Shown one piece after another: positions 18,401 to 28,374 of a DNA stretch of 36,722 bases (position 1 is its first letter; each line of letters starts with the position of its first letter). The translations under genes and the position numbers were made by a program. The notes under the pieces are model-generated. The model worked only from the letters and a program-made list of their open reading frames with translations, was not told the DNA's origin and did no database searches. The stretch is taken from contig CAMAUC010000029.1 of the NCBI GenBank assembly GCA_945861265.1, forward strand, positions 1 through 36,722. Direction: 5' to 3'. The stretch is from Rhizobium sp. Q54 (GTDB lineage: Bacteria > Pseudomonadota > Alphaproteobacteria > Rhizobiales > Xanthobacteraceae).

Positions 18401-19228
18401 TTAGTGAACCGCCGACCACACCTTCTTTTTGGTGAAGTACAGCAGGCCCGACAGCACGATCAGGAAGATCATGACCTGGAAGCCGAGGCGCTTGCGCGCG
18501 ACCAGGTGCGGTTCGGCCGCCCACATCATGAACGAGGTCACGTCCTTGGCGTATTGCGCGAGCGTCTGCGGCGCGCCGTCGTCATAGGTCACCTGTCCGT
18601 CGCTCAACGGCGGCGGCATGGCGATAACATGGCCGGGGAAATATTCGTTGTAGTTGCCGCCCGCCGGCAAGACGAAGTCCTTGGGCGGCTCCTTGTAGCC
18701 TTGCAGCAGGGCTGAGATGTAATCCGGGCCCTGCTCCTGGTACTGCGTGAAGATGTCGATCACAAACCACGGAAAGCCGCGCTCATAGGTGCGGGCCTTG
18801 GCCAGCGTCGAAAAGTCCGGCGGCGCAACACCGCCATTGGCGGCCGCGGCGGCGCGGTCATTGGCGAAAGGTGCCGGGAAGGCGTCGGCCGGACGGCCAT
18901 TGCGCTCGATCGCTTCGCCCTTGTCGTCGAGATCCTTGATCTTGTACTCGGCCGCGACGGCCGCCGCCTGCGCCTCGGAGAAGCCCGGGCCGCCGGCTTC
19001 CGCGAGATTGCGGAACGAGACCAGGCTCATTGAATGGCAGGAAGCGCAGACTTCCTTGTAGATCTTGAAGCCGCGCTGCAACTGGCCCTGATCGAACTTG
19101 CCGAACGGACCGGCGAACGACCACTTTTGAGCCGGCGGCACCGGCGTGCCCTCCGCCGCCCGGGCGGCACCGGCGGCGCCGAGCGAGGCGGCCAGCGTGA
19201 GAGCGATGAGGATACGTTGCGTCGTCAT
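18401..19228 (-). CDS. petC: Cytochrome c1 of the bc1 complex
   Basis: This is the periplasmic electron carrier of complex III, accepting electrons from the Rieske protein. The 275-aa protein has a signal peptide (ending near ARA-AEG, residue 24), the covalent heme motif CASCH (61-65), the axial Met in HVIAMPPPLSDG, and a single C-terminal membrane anchor (VMIFLIVLSGLLYF) followed by basic residues. The start at 19228 has a GGGAGA site and lies 14 bases after the petB stop. Upstream continuation of the same frame through petB is an out-of-frame shadow. In Bradyrhizobium cytochromes b and c1 are one fused FbcH precursor; here they are separate. Confidence 0.95.
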   Translation of the reverse strand: MTTQRILIALTLAASLGAAGAARAAEGTPVPPAQKWSFAGPFGKFDQGQLQRGFKIYKEVCASCHSMSLVSFRNLAEAGGPGFSEAQAAAVAAEYKIKDLDDKGEAIERNGRPADAFPAPFANDRAAAAANGGVAPPDFSTLAKARTYERGFPWFVIDIFTQYQEQGPDYISALLQGYKEPPKDFVLPAGGNYNEYFPGHVIAMPPPLSDGQVTYDDGAPQTLAQYAKDVTSFMMWAAEPHLVARKRLGFQVMIFLIVLSGLLYFTKKKVWSAVH

Positions 19229-19242
19229 GACTTTTCTCCCGC

Positions 19243-20469
19243 TCACGCTTTCGAGCCCAAAACCGATTCCGAAATCGAATTCGGCAAAGGCCTGGTTTTC
19301 TCGAATATGCCGAGCAGCGGCAAGACGACGATGAAGTGCGCGAAGTAGTAAATGGTCAGGATGCGCGACAGCACGACGTAGATGCCTTCCGCGGGCTTGG
19401 CCCCTAGCCAGCCGAGGCCGATGCAGACCGCGAAGAACAGCCAGAAGAACTGCTTGTACAGCGGGCGATAGCGCGCCGACTTGACCTTCGAGGTGTCGAG
19501 CCATGGCAGGAACGCCAAGATGGCGATCGAGCCAAACATCGCAAGCACGCCGAGCAATTTGTCGGGGACGGCGCGCAGGATCGCGTAGAAAGGCAAGTAG
19601 TACCACTCCGGCACGATATGCGCCGGCGTCACGGCCGGGTTGGCAACGATAAAATTGTCGGCGTGGCCGAGATAGTTCGGCAGATAGAACACGAACCAGG
19701 CGAACAGGATGCAGAACGCGACCATCGCGAAGCCGTCTTTCGACGTTGCGTAGGGCGTGAACGGCACAGTGTCCCTGTCCGACTTCGGCTCGATGCCGGT
19801 CGGGTTGTTCTGGCCCGACACATGCAGCGCCCAGACGTGCAGGATCACGACGCCGGCGATGACGAAGGGCAGCAGGTAGTGCAGCGAGTAGAAGCGGTTG
19901 AGCGTCGGATTGCCGACGGCGAAGCCGCCCCAAAGCCAAGTGACGACGGTTTCGCCGACGCCGGGAATGGCCGAGAAGAAGTTGGTGATGACGGTGGCGC
20001 CCCAGAAGCTCATCTGGCCCCACGGCAACGTGTAACCGAGGAAGCCGGTCGCCATCATCAAGAGGTAGATGATGACGCCAAGGATCCAGAGCACCTCGCG
20101 CGGCTCCTTGTAGGAGCCGTAATACATGCCGCGGTAGATGTGGATGTAGACGGCGATGAAGAACATCGACGCGCCGTTCGAGTGCAGATAGCGCAGCAGC
20201 CAGCCGTAATTGACGTCGCGCATGATGGTCTCGACCGACTTGAAGGCGAGATCGACATGCGGCGTGTAATGCATCGCCAGCACGATGCCGGTGATAATCT
20301 GGACGCCCAGCATGAAGGAGAGGATGCCGCCGAAGGTCCACCAGTAATTGAGATTACGGGGCGTCGGGTAAGCGACGAAGGACGAATGAATGAGACCGCC
20401 GATCGGCAGCCGCTTTTCAAACCACTGCCCAATTTTGCTTTGCGGCTGGTAGGTCGAGTTTCCGTGCAT
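19243..20469 (-). CDS. petB: Cytochrome b of the bc1 complex
   Basis: This is the core membrane subunit of ubiquinol:cytochrome c reductase. The 408-aa protein has eight predicted membrane helices, the four heme-ligand histidines H96/H197 and H110/H211 with the standard 14-residue spacing, and the Qo-site motif PEWY at 287-290. The start at 20469 gives the usual N terminus; the longer reading to 20697 only overlaps petA in another frame. It lies 29 bases after petA and 14 before petC, within one operon. Confidence 0.96.
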   Translation of the reverse strand: MHGNSTYQPQSKIGQWFEKRLPIGGLIHSSFVAYPTPRNLNYWWTFGGILSFMLGVQIITGIVLAMHYTPHVDLAFKSVETIMRDVNYGWLLRYLHSNGASMFFIAVYIHIYRGMYYGSYKEPREVLWILGVIIYLLMMATGFLGYTLPWGQMSFWGATVITNFFSAIPGVGETVVTWLWGGFAVGNPTLNRFYSLHYLLPFVIAGVVILHVWALHVSGQNNPTGIEPKSDRDTVPFTPYATSKDGFAMVAFCILFAWFVFYLPNYLGHADNFIVANPAVTPAHIVPEWYYLPFYAILRAVPDKLLGVLAMFGSIAILAFLPWLDTSKVKSARYRPLYKQFFWLFFAVCIGLGWLGAKPAEGIYVVLSRILTIYYFAHFIVVLPLLGIFEKTRPLPNSISESVLGSKA

Positions 20470-20498
20470 GGTCGTACCTTGAATGCGACGTTTTTCGG

Positions 20499-21026
20499 TC
20501 AGCCGATCTGAACCTTGGTATCGGAGACGAATTTGTACGGCGGCAGGAGCAGATTCTTCGGCGCTGGGCCTTTGCGGATACGGCCGGCGGTGTCGTAGGC
20601 CGAGCCGTGACACGGGCAGAACCAGCCCTCGTATTCGCCCTGCTTGGCGAGCGGAATACAGCCGAGATGGGTGCAGATGCCGACGACGACGAGCCACTGT
20701 TCGTGGCCGGCCTTGACGCGGGCCGAGTCTGGCTCCGGGTCCGGCAGCGTCGAGAGCTGGACGTTCTTGGCTGCATCGATCTCCTTCTTGGAGCGATGCG
20801 AGATAAAGATGGGCTTGGAGCGCCAGAACACCTTGATGATTTGACCTTCCGCGATCGGGGCCAGATCGACGTCGATCGGCGCGCCGGCGGCAATGGTCGA
20901 GGCATCCGGGTTCATTTGGGCGATCAGCGGCACCGCAACGGCGGCGCCACCGACAGCGGCGACGGCGCCGGTGGCGATGTAAAGGAAATCGCGGCGCGTG
21001 TGCTCCGCAGAAGACACGGTCGTCAC
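20499..21026 (-). CDS. petA: Rieske iron-sulfur subunit of the bc1 complex
   Basis: This 175-aa subunit carries the [2Fe-2S] cluster ligated by Cys and His in CTHLGC (118-123) and CPCHGS (137-142). The N terminus has a twin-arginine motif HTRRDFL (9-15) followed by a hydrophobic segment that remains as the membrane anchor. The start is the GTG at 21026, preceded by GAGAGG; upstream in-frame sequence back to 21218 does not look coding. It is the first gene of petABC, divergent from trmL. Confidence 0.95.
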   Translation of the reverse strand: MTTVSSAEHTRRDFLYIATGAVAAVGGAAVAVPLIAQMNPDASTIAAGAPIDVDLAPIAEGQIIKVFWRSKPIFISHRSKKEIDAAKNVQLSTLPDPEPDSARVKAGHEQWLVVVGICTHLGCIPLAKQGEYEGWFCPCHGSAYDTAGRIRKGPAPKNLLLPPYKFVSDTKVQIG

Positions 21027-21159
21027 GTCTGAATCCTCTCCCCCGGCTGGCTTAAATCGACCGCCCGCGGCTGGAGCCGAGGATATCATCCCGCGGCGGC
21101 GGGGCGGACCGGTCACGGCAATCCTGTGAAAGGCAGGATGGCGTTTTCGGTGGGTTCTA

Positions 21160-21186
21160 TTGGCACCCTTGCGGTGCGAGTGCAAG
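21160..21186. promoter_or_regulatory. CIRCE-like imperfect inverted repeat
   Basis: TTGGCACCC (21160-21168), nine bases, then GAGTGCAAG (21178-21186). The HrcA operator CIRCE is TTAGCACTC-N9-GAGTGCTAA; each arm matches 7 of 9 and the spacer is exact. It lies in the petA/trmL divergent promoter region. The arms pair only 6 of 9 with each other, so it may be chance. Confidence 0.25.
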
Positions 21187-21281
21187 CCGGATATCGCGCT
21201 GCACGTCTCCCGGTGCATAAATCATTCGTCTAGAGCGGTTTAGCCGGCCTCCTGTAGCAATTCCATTCAGGCCAAACGACG

Positions 21282-21740
21282 ATGCGGATCGCCCTCTATG
21301 AGCCCGATATTCCCCAGAATACTGGAACGATTCTGAGGACTTGCGCCTGCCTGGGTCTGGAGGCCCATATTATCGAGCCGGCCGGCTTCCCGGTCACCGA
21401 CCGGGCCTTTCGCCGGGCCGGAATGGACTACCTCGACCGTGTCACCATCATGCGCCACCCCGACTTCGCCGGTTTTGAAGACTGGCGCCGGCATGAACGA
21501 CTCAAACTGGTACTGATGACCACCGCCGGCGCACAGAATTATCTCGACCATGCCTACCAGGACGACCAGATCGTGTTGTTCGGACGGGAGAGCGCCGGTG
21601 TGCCGCAGGCCGTGCACGACGCCGCCGAGGTCCGCCTGCGCATACCCGTCGTTGAAGGCCTGCGTTCGCTCAACATTGCCGTGTCGATGGCCATGGTGGC
21701 GGGCGAGGCGCTGCGGCAGACGGCAGGATTTCCCCGGTGA
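21282..21740 (+). CDS. trmL: tRNA (cytidine/uridine-2'-O-)-methyltransferase TrmL
   Basis: TrmL methylates the ribose of the wobble base 34 in certain tRNA-Leu species. This 152-aa single-domain SPOUT (trefoil-knot) enzyme is typical in size. The N-terminal EPDIPQNTGTILRTCACLG contains the conserved Asn-Thr-Gly and Arg, while LFGRESAGVP and the C-terminal IPVVEGLRSLNIAVSMAMV form the SAM-binding knot. It is divergent from petA and followed after 36 bases by hemF, likely as one transcript. Confidence 0.93.
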   Translation: MRIALYEPDIPQNTGTILRTCACLGLEAHIIEPAGFPVTDRAFRRAGMDYLDRVTIMRHPDFAGFEDWRRHERLKLVLMTTAGAQNYLDHAYQDDQIVLFGRESAGVPQAVHDAAEVRLRIPVVEGLRSLNIAVSMAMVAGEALRQTAGFPR

Positions 21741-21776
21741 TAGCATTCGCCGCTGTAACCGAATAAAGCCTCGCCA

Positions 21777-22649
21777 ATGACCGACGATCTGGACTCCCGC
21801 AAGACACAAGCCCGAACCTGGTTCGAGGCCTTGCGCGACGATATTTGCGCTGCGCTGGAGGCCGTCGAGGACGCCCTGCCCGTTTCGGCGCCGTTGGCGG
21901 GCCAGTCCGCGGGCCGCTTCGTGCGCACGCCGTGGCAACGCGCCGGCGGCGGCGGCGGCGTGATGTCGATTATGCATGGGCGCGTGTTCGAGAAGGTCGG
22001 TGTGCATTGCTCGACCGTGCATGGCGAATTCGCGCCGGAATTTCGCAAGGAAATTCCCGGCGCCGCCGACAACCCGAATTTCTGGGCATCGGGCATTTCG
22101 CTGATCGCGCATCCGCATAATCCGCACGTGCCGGCGGTGCACATGAATACGCGCTTCGTCGTCACCTCAAAGGTCTGGTTCGGCGGCGGCGCCGATTTGA
22201 CGCCGGTGCTCGACAAAAGACGGACGCAGACCGATCCCGACACGATCGCCTTCCATGCGGCGATGCGCGCGCCTTGCGACACGCACAAGGACGTCGCCGA
22301 CTACGGCAAGTTCAAGAAATGGTGCGACGACTATTTCCACCTCAAGCACCGCAACGAGCCGCGCGGCATCGGCGGCATATTCTACGATTATCTGGAATCC
22401 GACTGGGACAAGACCTTCGCGTTTTCGCAGGACGTCGGCCGCGCCTTCCGCGACATCTATCCCAGGATCGTCGAGCAGAATTTCAGAACGCCGTGGAGCG
22501 AGGCCGAGCGCGACGAGCAACTCGTGCGCCGCGGCCGTTATGTCGAGTTCAATCTGCTCTATGATCGCGGCACGATCTTCGGCCTGCGCACCGGCGGCAA
22601 TGTCGACTCGATCCTGTCGTCGATGCCGCCCGTGGTGAAGTGGCCGTAA
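21777..22649 (+). CDS. hemF: Oxygen-dependent coproporphyrinogen III oxidase
   Basis: HemF decarboxylates coproporphyrinogen III to protoporphyrinogen IX using O2, in haem synthesis. The 290-aa protein contains the family blocks [48 protein letters not shown] and [12 protein letters not shown]. It is full length. Its nearness to the haem-rich bc1 operon is common in the order. It ends five bases before the stop of the converging TauE gene. Confidence 0.95.
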   Translation: MTDDLDSRKTQARTWFEALRDDICAALEAVEDALPVSAPLAGQSAGRFVRTPWQRAGGGGGVMSIMHGRVFEKVGVHCSTVHGEFAPEFRKEIPGAADNPNFWASGISLIAHPHNPHVPAVHMNTRFVVTSKVWFGGGADLTPVLDKRRTQTDPDTIAFHAAMRAPCDTHKDVADYGKFKKWCDDYFHLKHRNEPRGIGGIFYDYLESDWDKTFAFSQDVGRAFRDIYPRIVEQNFRTPWSEAERDEQLVRRGRYVEFNLLYDRGTIFGLRTGGNVDSILSSMPPVVKWP

Positions 22650-22654
22650 GGCCG

Positions 22655-23413
22655 CTACCTGAACGCCGCGACGATCATCATCGCGCCGCCGAGCAGCACG
22701 ATGAAGTCGAGGATCGCGGTGTGGACGTGCACCGGCATGCGCTCGACGAACAGCCGCGCCAGGAATGCGCCGGGAAAGGCGATGACGCCGATCAACAGCG
22801 CCAGCGCGATGGTCTGCGCGTTCAGCACCCCCGCAAATCCGAACACGATAACCTTGGTGACGCTGACGACAATAGAGATCGCGGCGTCGGTTGCGACCAC
22901 CGCCGCGCCTTCCAGTCCCACCGCCATCAGCAGCGACAGCATGATGACGCCTGAGCCGGCGGTGCCGCCGACGACGACGCCATAACCGACCGCGCCGAAG
23001 GCGAAGCCGCGATCGCCGACGCGGACTTCGTGGTGCTTCAAGAGGCGGCGCAGCGGCACGCTGAGAATCAGCATCGATCCAATCACCAGAGCCGCGCCCT
23101 TGCCGGTGAGAAAGGTGTAGCCCCACGCGCCCAGCACGCAGGTCGGCAACGAAGCGGCGACGCCGATGATCGCGCGGCGCCGGTCGAGATATTTGAAAAA
23201 GGCCGAGACCCGACCGAAATTATTGAATAGCGCGGATATCGCGATAATCGGCACCACGGGCGCCGCGCCGATCATCGGCACCAGTATCAGCGGCATCAGT
23301 GCGCCATTGCCGTAACCGGAGACGCCGCCGATCACCGAGGCAATCAGCGCGACGACGGCGACCAGCAGCAATTGCGCCAGTGAAATATCGGCAAAGCCGG
23401 AGAGAAGGTCCAT
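22655..23413 (-). CDS. TauE/SafE family (DUF81) membrane transporter
   Basis: This 252-aa integral membrane protein has about eight hydrophobic segments and the family's repeated glycine-rich helix starts (IGGVSGYGNGALMPLILVP near 28-46 and GGTAGSGVIMLSL in the second half). Members export or import sulfite, sulfoacetate or other organic anions; the substrate is unknown here. It starts nine bases after the cca stop, so it is probably the last gene of the DUF1285-nudix-DUF6111-cca operon. Confidence 0.85.
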   Translation of the reverse strand: MDLLSGFADISLAQLLLVAVVALIASVIGGVSGYGNGALMPLILVPMIGAAPVVPIIAISALFNNFGRVSAFFKYLDRRRAIIGVAASLPTCVLGAWGYTFLTGKGAALVIGSMLILSVPLRRLLKHHEVRVGDRGFAFGAVGYGVVVGGTAGSGVIMLSLLMAVGLEGAAVVATDAAISIVVSVTKVIVFGFAGVLNAQTIALALLIGVIAFPGAFLARLFVERMPVHVHTAILDFIVLLGGAMMIVAAFR

Positions 23414-23422
23414 GCCGGATGT

Positions 23423-24679
23423 TTACCCGCCCGTCTCGGCGCTGTCGGCGATTTTATCGAGCGCAGCTTGGTCTTGCGGAAACCCCGCCGCGATCCATGC
23501 CGCTTCCGCCGCGCGCAATGCCGCGCCGAGCGCCGGGCCTCTGGCAATGTCGCGCTTGATGAAGTCGGCAGCCCTCAAGGGAAATTCCGGCGCGGTGAAA
23601 CGTTGCGGCAGAGTGGCCAGTTCACGCCAGGCCGGATCGTTGGCTGATTCCCACGAGCGCGCCCAGCCGAGCAACGCATGATCGGTGAAGGCGTCCGGCC
23701 CCAGCCGATAGATCAAGGCGCGCAACCCGGCCTCCCCGATCGACGGCGACAGGCGCCGCCAGCCTTCGGCCATCGAGGCCAGACGCGCATGCTCATTATT
23801 GGTCAGCCGCAGTCTTTGCCACAGCCGCTCGGCATCTTCCGCAACCGACACGGCCAGCGCGCCGAGCCGGCGCACCGGACAGGCCGCGAGGCCGATGGCA
23901 ACCTCGACCTTGGCCATATTTTCAAATGACGCGAGATAAGTGACGCCTCCTAGAATTCGCAGCGCCAGCCCGGCGTCGGCCATGACGATCAAGGTCGGCA
24001 CCGCATGCGGCGCGACCAGAAGCTTCATCATTTCCATGCGCAGGCGTTCGCGCGACAATTGGTCGAGCCCGTCGCGACCGGCGATGCAGGCGGCAAGGCC
24101 TTGCGGATCGGGAGGACCGCCCGGACCATAGGCGGCGTGAAAGCGGAAGAAGCGCAGAATGCGCAAATAATCTTCGGCGATGCGTTTGTGCGGATCGCCG
24201 ATGAAACGCACGCGCCGCACCGCCAGATCGGCCAACCCGCCTGTGTAGTCAAAAACCGCGCCGTCGCGCGTCACCGACAGTGCATTGATGGTGAAGTCGC
24301 GCCGCGCTGCGTCTTCCTTCCAGTCGCGGCCGAACGCGACCTTGGCGTGACGTCCATAGGTCTCGACATCGGTGCGCAAGGTGGTGACTTCGAACGGATG
24401 CTTGTCGATGACGACGGTGACGGTGCCGTGCTCGATGCCGGTCGGCACCGCCTTGAATCCGGCGGCCTGCACACGGCGCACGACTTCCTCCGGCAGCGCG
24501 GTGGTGGCGACGTCGATCTCGTGGATCGGCATGCCGATCAGCGCATTGCGCACCGCGCCGCCGACCACGCGCGTTTCCTCGCCGTCGCGATCGAGCACGT
24601 CGAGCAGGCGCGACAGCCCGGCGGCAAAGGGCCAGGCGGCGATATCGACCTTGCGCGCGCTCGCGCCCGGCTTGGTCAT
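23423..24679 (-). CDS. CCA tRNA nucleotidyltransferase / poly(A) polymerase family
   Basis: This class II nucleotidyltransferase of 418 aa most likely adds or repairs the CCA end of tRNA. The catalytic VVGGAVRNALIG is followed by EIDVATTA carrying the metal ligands (Glu-x-Asp instead of the usual Asp-x-Asp). Next come RRDFTINALSV and the RNA-binding RFIGDPHKRIAEDYLRILRF motif. The C-terminal helical half is less conserved. The start at 24679 overlaps the upstream gene as ATGA; an apparent extension to 24871 is antisense-frame noise over the DUF6111 gene. No other CCA enzyme is visible in the window. Confidence 0.9.
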   Translation of the reverse strand: MTKPGASARKVDIAAWPFAAGLSRLLDVLDRDGEETRVVGGAVRNALIGMPIHEIDVATTALPEEVVRRVQAAGFKAVPTGIEHGTVTVVIDKHPFEVTTLRTDVETYGRHAKVAFGRDWKEDAARRDFTINALSVTRDGAVFDYTGGLADLAVRRVRFIGDPHKRIAEDYLRILRFFRFHAAYGPGGPPDPQGLAACIAGRDGLDQLSRERLRMEMMKLLVAPHAVPTLIVMADAGLALRILGGVTYLASFENMAKVEVAIGLAACPVRRLGALAVSVAEDAERLWQRLRLTNNEHARLASMAEGWRRLSPSIGEAGLRALIYRLGPDAFTDHALLGWARSWESANDPAWRELATLPQRFTAPEFPLRAADFIKRDIARGPALGAALRAAEAAWIAAGFPQDQAALDKIADSAETGG

Positions 24680-24939
24680 TTGGTCGCCCCCGGCACGAAC
24701 TTGCCGTCCTCCAGATGCGCCGGCACATATTCCGAGCCGGGCTTCGAGCCGGAGAAGTGCGCGAAGAACACAAAGCTGCCGACCACCATCGCCAGCGCGG
24801 CAATGGTCAGCCAGGCAAGGCGCGACAGCGGCCAGGATTGCGCGTCCATCACACCGGCCTTGGTCAGCCATAAAAACACCGCGTATAAAACGAACGGCGC
24901 GACGAACAGCGATATCTCGGTGAGGAACGGGCGGATCAT
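24676..24939 (-). CDS. DUF6111 small membrane protein
   Basis: This 87-aa protein has two membrane helices (about 9-25 and 43-62) and a conserved C-terminal motif YVPAHLEDGKFVPG, typical of the DUF6111 family that sits between Nudix and cca genes in Rhizobiales. Function is unknown. Both ends overlap neighbours by four bases (ATGA), so expression is tightly tied to them. The C-terminal motif probably faces the cytoplasm; orientation is inference. Confidence 0.85.
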   Translation of the reverse strand: MIRPFLTEISLFVAPFVLYAVFLWLTKAGVMDAQSWPLSRLAWLTIAALAMVVGSFVFFAHFSGSKPGSEYVPAHLEDGKFVPGATK

Positions 24940-25595
24940 GTGTAAATCCTGTCGTGCAGATTGCGCAGGATGCCCGCGGTGACGCCCCAGATATAACGCT
25001 CGCCGAACGTAATCGCGTAATAGTGCCGCGTCATGCCCTGCCAGTCGCGCGAATGGCGCTGCACATTGGCCTGATCCATCAGGAAGGCGAGGGGCACCTC
25101 GAAGGCGACATCGACCTCGCCGGTGTTGAGCGTCAGCGCGAAACCCGGCTTGACCCGGGCGATGGTCGGCACGATGCGATAGCCGAGCGTCGTCATATAG
25201 ACGTCGAGATAGCCGAGCGGCTCGACCAGCGATCGGTCGAGACCGATTTCTTCCTCCGCCTCGCGCAGCGCGGCGCTGAGCGGATCGGCATCGCTCTTGT
25301 CGATCTTGCCGCCGGGAAAAGAAATCTGCCCCGGGTGATCGGGCAGATGCTGCGCGCGCTGCGTCAGCAGCACGGTCGGCTCCGCATGATCGACAATGGC
25401 GACCAGCACCGCCGCCGGACGGATCGGCCGCACCTCGGCGATCTTTTGCATCACCGGATCGGCATCGTGATCGCCGCGCTTGGGCGTCACATTCGGGTCG
25501 GCGATGCCGGCCGGCACTTTCAGCGACAGCCTTTCGCGCACGCGGTCATAGAATGCGTCCGAAGTCAGCGCCGGCATCGTTTGCGCGCCGTGCAT
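24936..25595 (-). CDS. CoA pyrophosphatase-type Nudix hydrolase
   Basis: This 219-aa Nudix enzyme resembles E. coli NudL and the Pcd1 group, which cleave CoA and its derivatives to 4'-phosphopantetheine and 3',5'-ADP. The UPF0035 signature LLTQRAQHLPDHPGQISFPG (76-95) runs into the Nudix helix with REAEEEIGL (111-119). It has no signal peptide. It overlaps DUF1285 by one base and DUF6111 by four. The substrate is assigned by family only. Confidence 0.88.
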   Translation of the reverse strand: MHGAQTMPALTSDAFYDRVRERLSLKVPAGIADPNVTPKRGDHDADPVMQKIAEVRPIRPAAVLVAIVDHAEPTVLLTQRAQHLPDHPGQISFPGGKIDKSDADPLSAALREAEEEIGLDRSLVEPLGYLDVYMTTLGYRIVPTIARVKPGFALTLNTGEVDVAFEVPLAFLMDQANVQRHSRDWQGMTRHYYAITFGERYIWGVTAGILRNLHDRIYT

Positions 25596-26209
25596 CAGAG
25601 AAATTCCTTCAAGGCGCTGGCCTCCGCCATTGGATAAAACTCAAGGCCCGACGCCACGCCGAACATGACCTTGCCGCCTACCTCGCGTTCCTGCCCTAGT
25701 TCCACCAGATCGTAAAACAGCGCCCGCGTCACCTTGGCCCACAGATCGCTTCGGACATGCAATAGCGGCTTGAGTCCACTGTTTGTCGCGTCCTCCTCGA
25801 ATCGCAGCGCATGGCCGGGGCCGGCCTCGACCCATTCGTCGACATTGGTGCGAAATTTGAGGACGGGAGCCGCGGCATTTTGCGAGACAGCCGGCTCGAC
25901 CGCAAGTTCGACGGCCATGAAGGGCGCGTCCTCGACGACGATGCCGACCTTTTCCACCGGCGTGACCAGGAAATAGCTGTCGCCCTCGCGCTTGAGCACG
26001 CTGGAAAACAGTTTGACCAGCGCCGGCCGGCCGATCGGGGTCTTTTGATAGAACCAGGTGCCGTCGCCGGCGATCCGCATGTCGATATCACCGCAAAACG
26101 GCGGATTCCACAGGTGGACGGGCGGCAGCCCCCTACCGGCTTCGCGCGGCAGCTGGGCTGCTATACCGTCCAATCCGGACTTGCGCGTTTCCTGCCCTGT
26201 CTTCGCCAT
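25595..26209 (-). CDS. DUF1285 family protein
   Basis: This 204-aa cytoplasmic protein of the DUF1285 family has recognisable PPVHLWNPPFCGDIDMRI and GTWFYQKTPIGRPALVKLFS segments (about 30-70) and a beta-rich remainder. The function is unknown. The start at 26209 fits the family; a reading to 26323 runs into non-coding sequence between divergent genes. It is the first gene of a minus-strand operon, back to back with moxR. Confidence 0.8.
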   Translation of the reverse strand: MAKTGQETRKSGLDGIAAQLPREAGRGLPPVHLWNPPFCGDIDMRIAGDGTWFYQKTPIGRPALVKLFSSVLKREGDSYFLVTPVEKVGIVVEDAPFMAVELAVEPAVSQNAAAPVLKFRTNVDEWVEAGPGHALRFEEDATNSGLKPLLHVRSDLWAKVTRALFYDLVELGQEREVGGKVMFGVASGLEFYPMAEASALKEFL

Positions 26210-26405
26210 TGTTTCCCTACGATAATCAGCAACTTCGCACCTGTTCGCAACTTCGTGACCGGCCCGGACCCCGAATGCAAGATAGCGTAGGCTTGGCGAA
26301 ATAATGAGGCAGATTCGCCGCAAAGCCCGCAGCAGGAATCGGTGTGGTGCGTTTGTTGCATAGCCTTTAGGCAGCCTGAACTCTCGTAAAAAGGACCTTC
26401 AGATC

Positions 26406-27416
<1,011 letters not shown>

Positions 27417-27420
27417 GGTG

Positions 27421-28374
27421 ATGGCCGAGCCGAGCCTCAAGGACCTCAAGAGTCAGCCGGTCAAGGATGCCGTCGGCAAGAGCAGCAAGCTCGCCGCGCG
27501 CATTCCGCGGCTGATCCTGGAGGCGCGGCGCGTTGCGTCCACTGTGATCCACGGACTGCACGGCCGCCGCCGCGCCGGTTCAGGTGAGAACTTCTGGCAA
27601 TACCGCCACTTCATGTCGGGCGAGCCGGCGCAGAATATCGACTGGCGGCGTTCGGCGCGCGACGATCATCTGTACGTGCGCGAGCGCGAGTGGGAAGCCT
27701 CGCATACGATCTGGCTGTGGGCCGACCGCTCGCCGTCGATGGAGTTTTCGTCGGCGCTGACCGAATGGAGCAAGCTCGACCGCGCGCTGGTCGTGTCGTT
27801 CGCGCTTGCCGAGGTGCTGGTGCAGGGCGGCGAACGGGTCGGCATTCCCGAGTTGATGCGACCGACCGCCAACCGCAATGTCATCGAGAGCATGGCGCAA
27901 CGCATCGTGCATGACTTGCGCGAGGCGCCGAGCCTGCCGCCGAATTTCGCGCCGGCGCCGTTTTCCGAAGTCGTGTTGCTGTCCGACCTGTGGAGCCCGA
28001 TTTCGGATTTCCGTAAGATCATCGGCCAGCTCGCGGCCAATGGCGCGCGCGGTCACGTCGTGCAGGTGGTCGATCCGGCGGAAGAGAGCTTCCCCTATTC
28101 GGGCCGCGTTGAATTCGTCGAATCCGAAGGCCTCGGCAGCGTCACCGCCGGCCGCGCCGAGATGTGGCGCGAGGACTACCAGAAGCTGCTGGCGCAACAT
28201 CGCGCTGCGCTGCGCGCCGAGACCGAGCAGTTCGGCTGGACCTTCACCGTGCATCGCACCGATCGCGGCCCGACCGAATTGTTGTTCGCATTGCATGCAC
28301 GCATGGGCGCCAATGCGGTCGCCACCGCCGTCAACAGCCGGCATACACCCTCGCAAAGAGGGACCGCCGCATAA
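27421..28374 (+). CDS. DUF58 domain protein (VWA-like MoxR partner)
   Basis: This 317-aa cytoplasmic protein carries the DUF58 signature FWQYRHFMSGEPAQNIDWRR (58-77), then a von Willebrand A-like domain with an intact metal site DRSPS (102-106) in LWADRSPSMEF. Proteins of this type are thought to bridge MoxR and membrane VWA proteins. The ATG at 27421, four bases after the moxR stop, is the start, with GGTG before it. The stop overlaps the next start as TAATG. Confidence 0.9.
   Translation: MAEPSLKDLKSQPVKDAVGKSSKLAARIPRLILEARRVASTVIHGLHGRRRAGSGENFWQYRHFMSGEPAQNIDWRRSARDDHLYVREREWEASHTIWLWADRSPSMEFSSALTEWSKLDRALVVSFALAEVLVQGGERVGIPELMRPTANRNVIESMAQRIVHDLREAPSLPPNFAPAPFSEVVLLSDLWSPISDFRKIIGQLAANGARGHVVQVVDPAEESFPYSGRVEFVESEGLGSVTAGRAEMWREDYQKLLAQHRAALRAETEQFGWTFTVHRTDRGPTELLFALHARMGANAVATAVNSRHTPSQRGTAA

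Noticed and set aside
18401-20341. A 646-residue open frame joining cytochrome c1 to upstream sequence, resembling a fused protein
   Set aside because: The upstream part is an Arg/His-rich out-of-frame reading of petB; petC has its own start, signal peptide and ribosome-binding site at 19228.
21227-21243. TCTAGAGCGGTTT as a remnant of another dispersed repeat
   Set aside because: It resembles the edges of repeats common in the order, but no pairing arm was found, so it cannot be supported.
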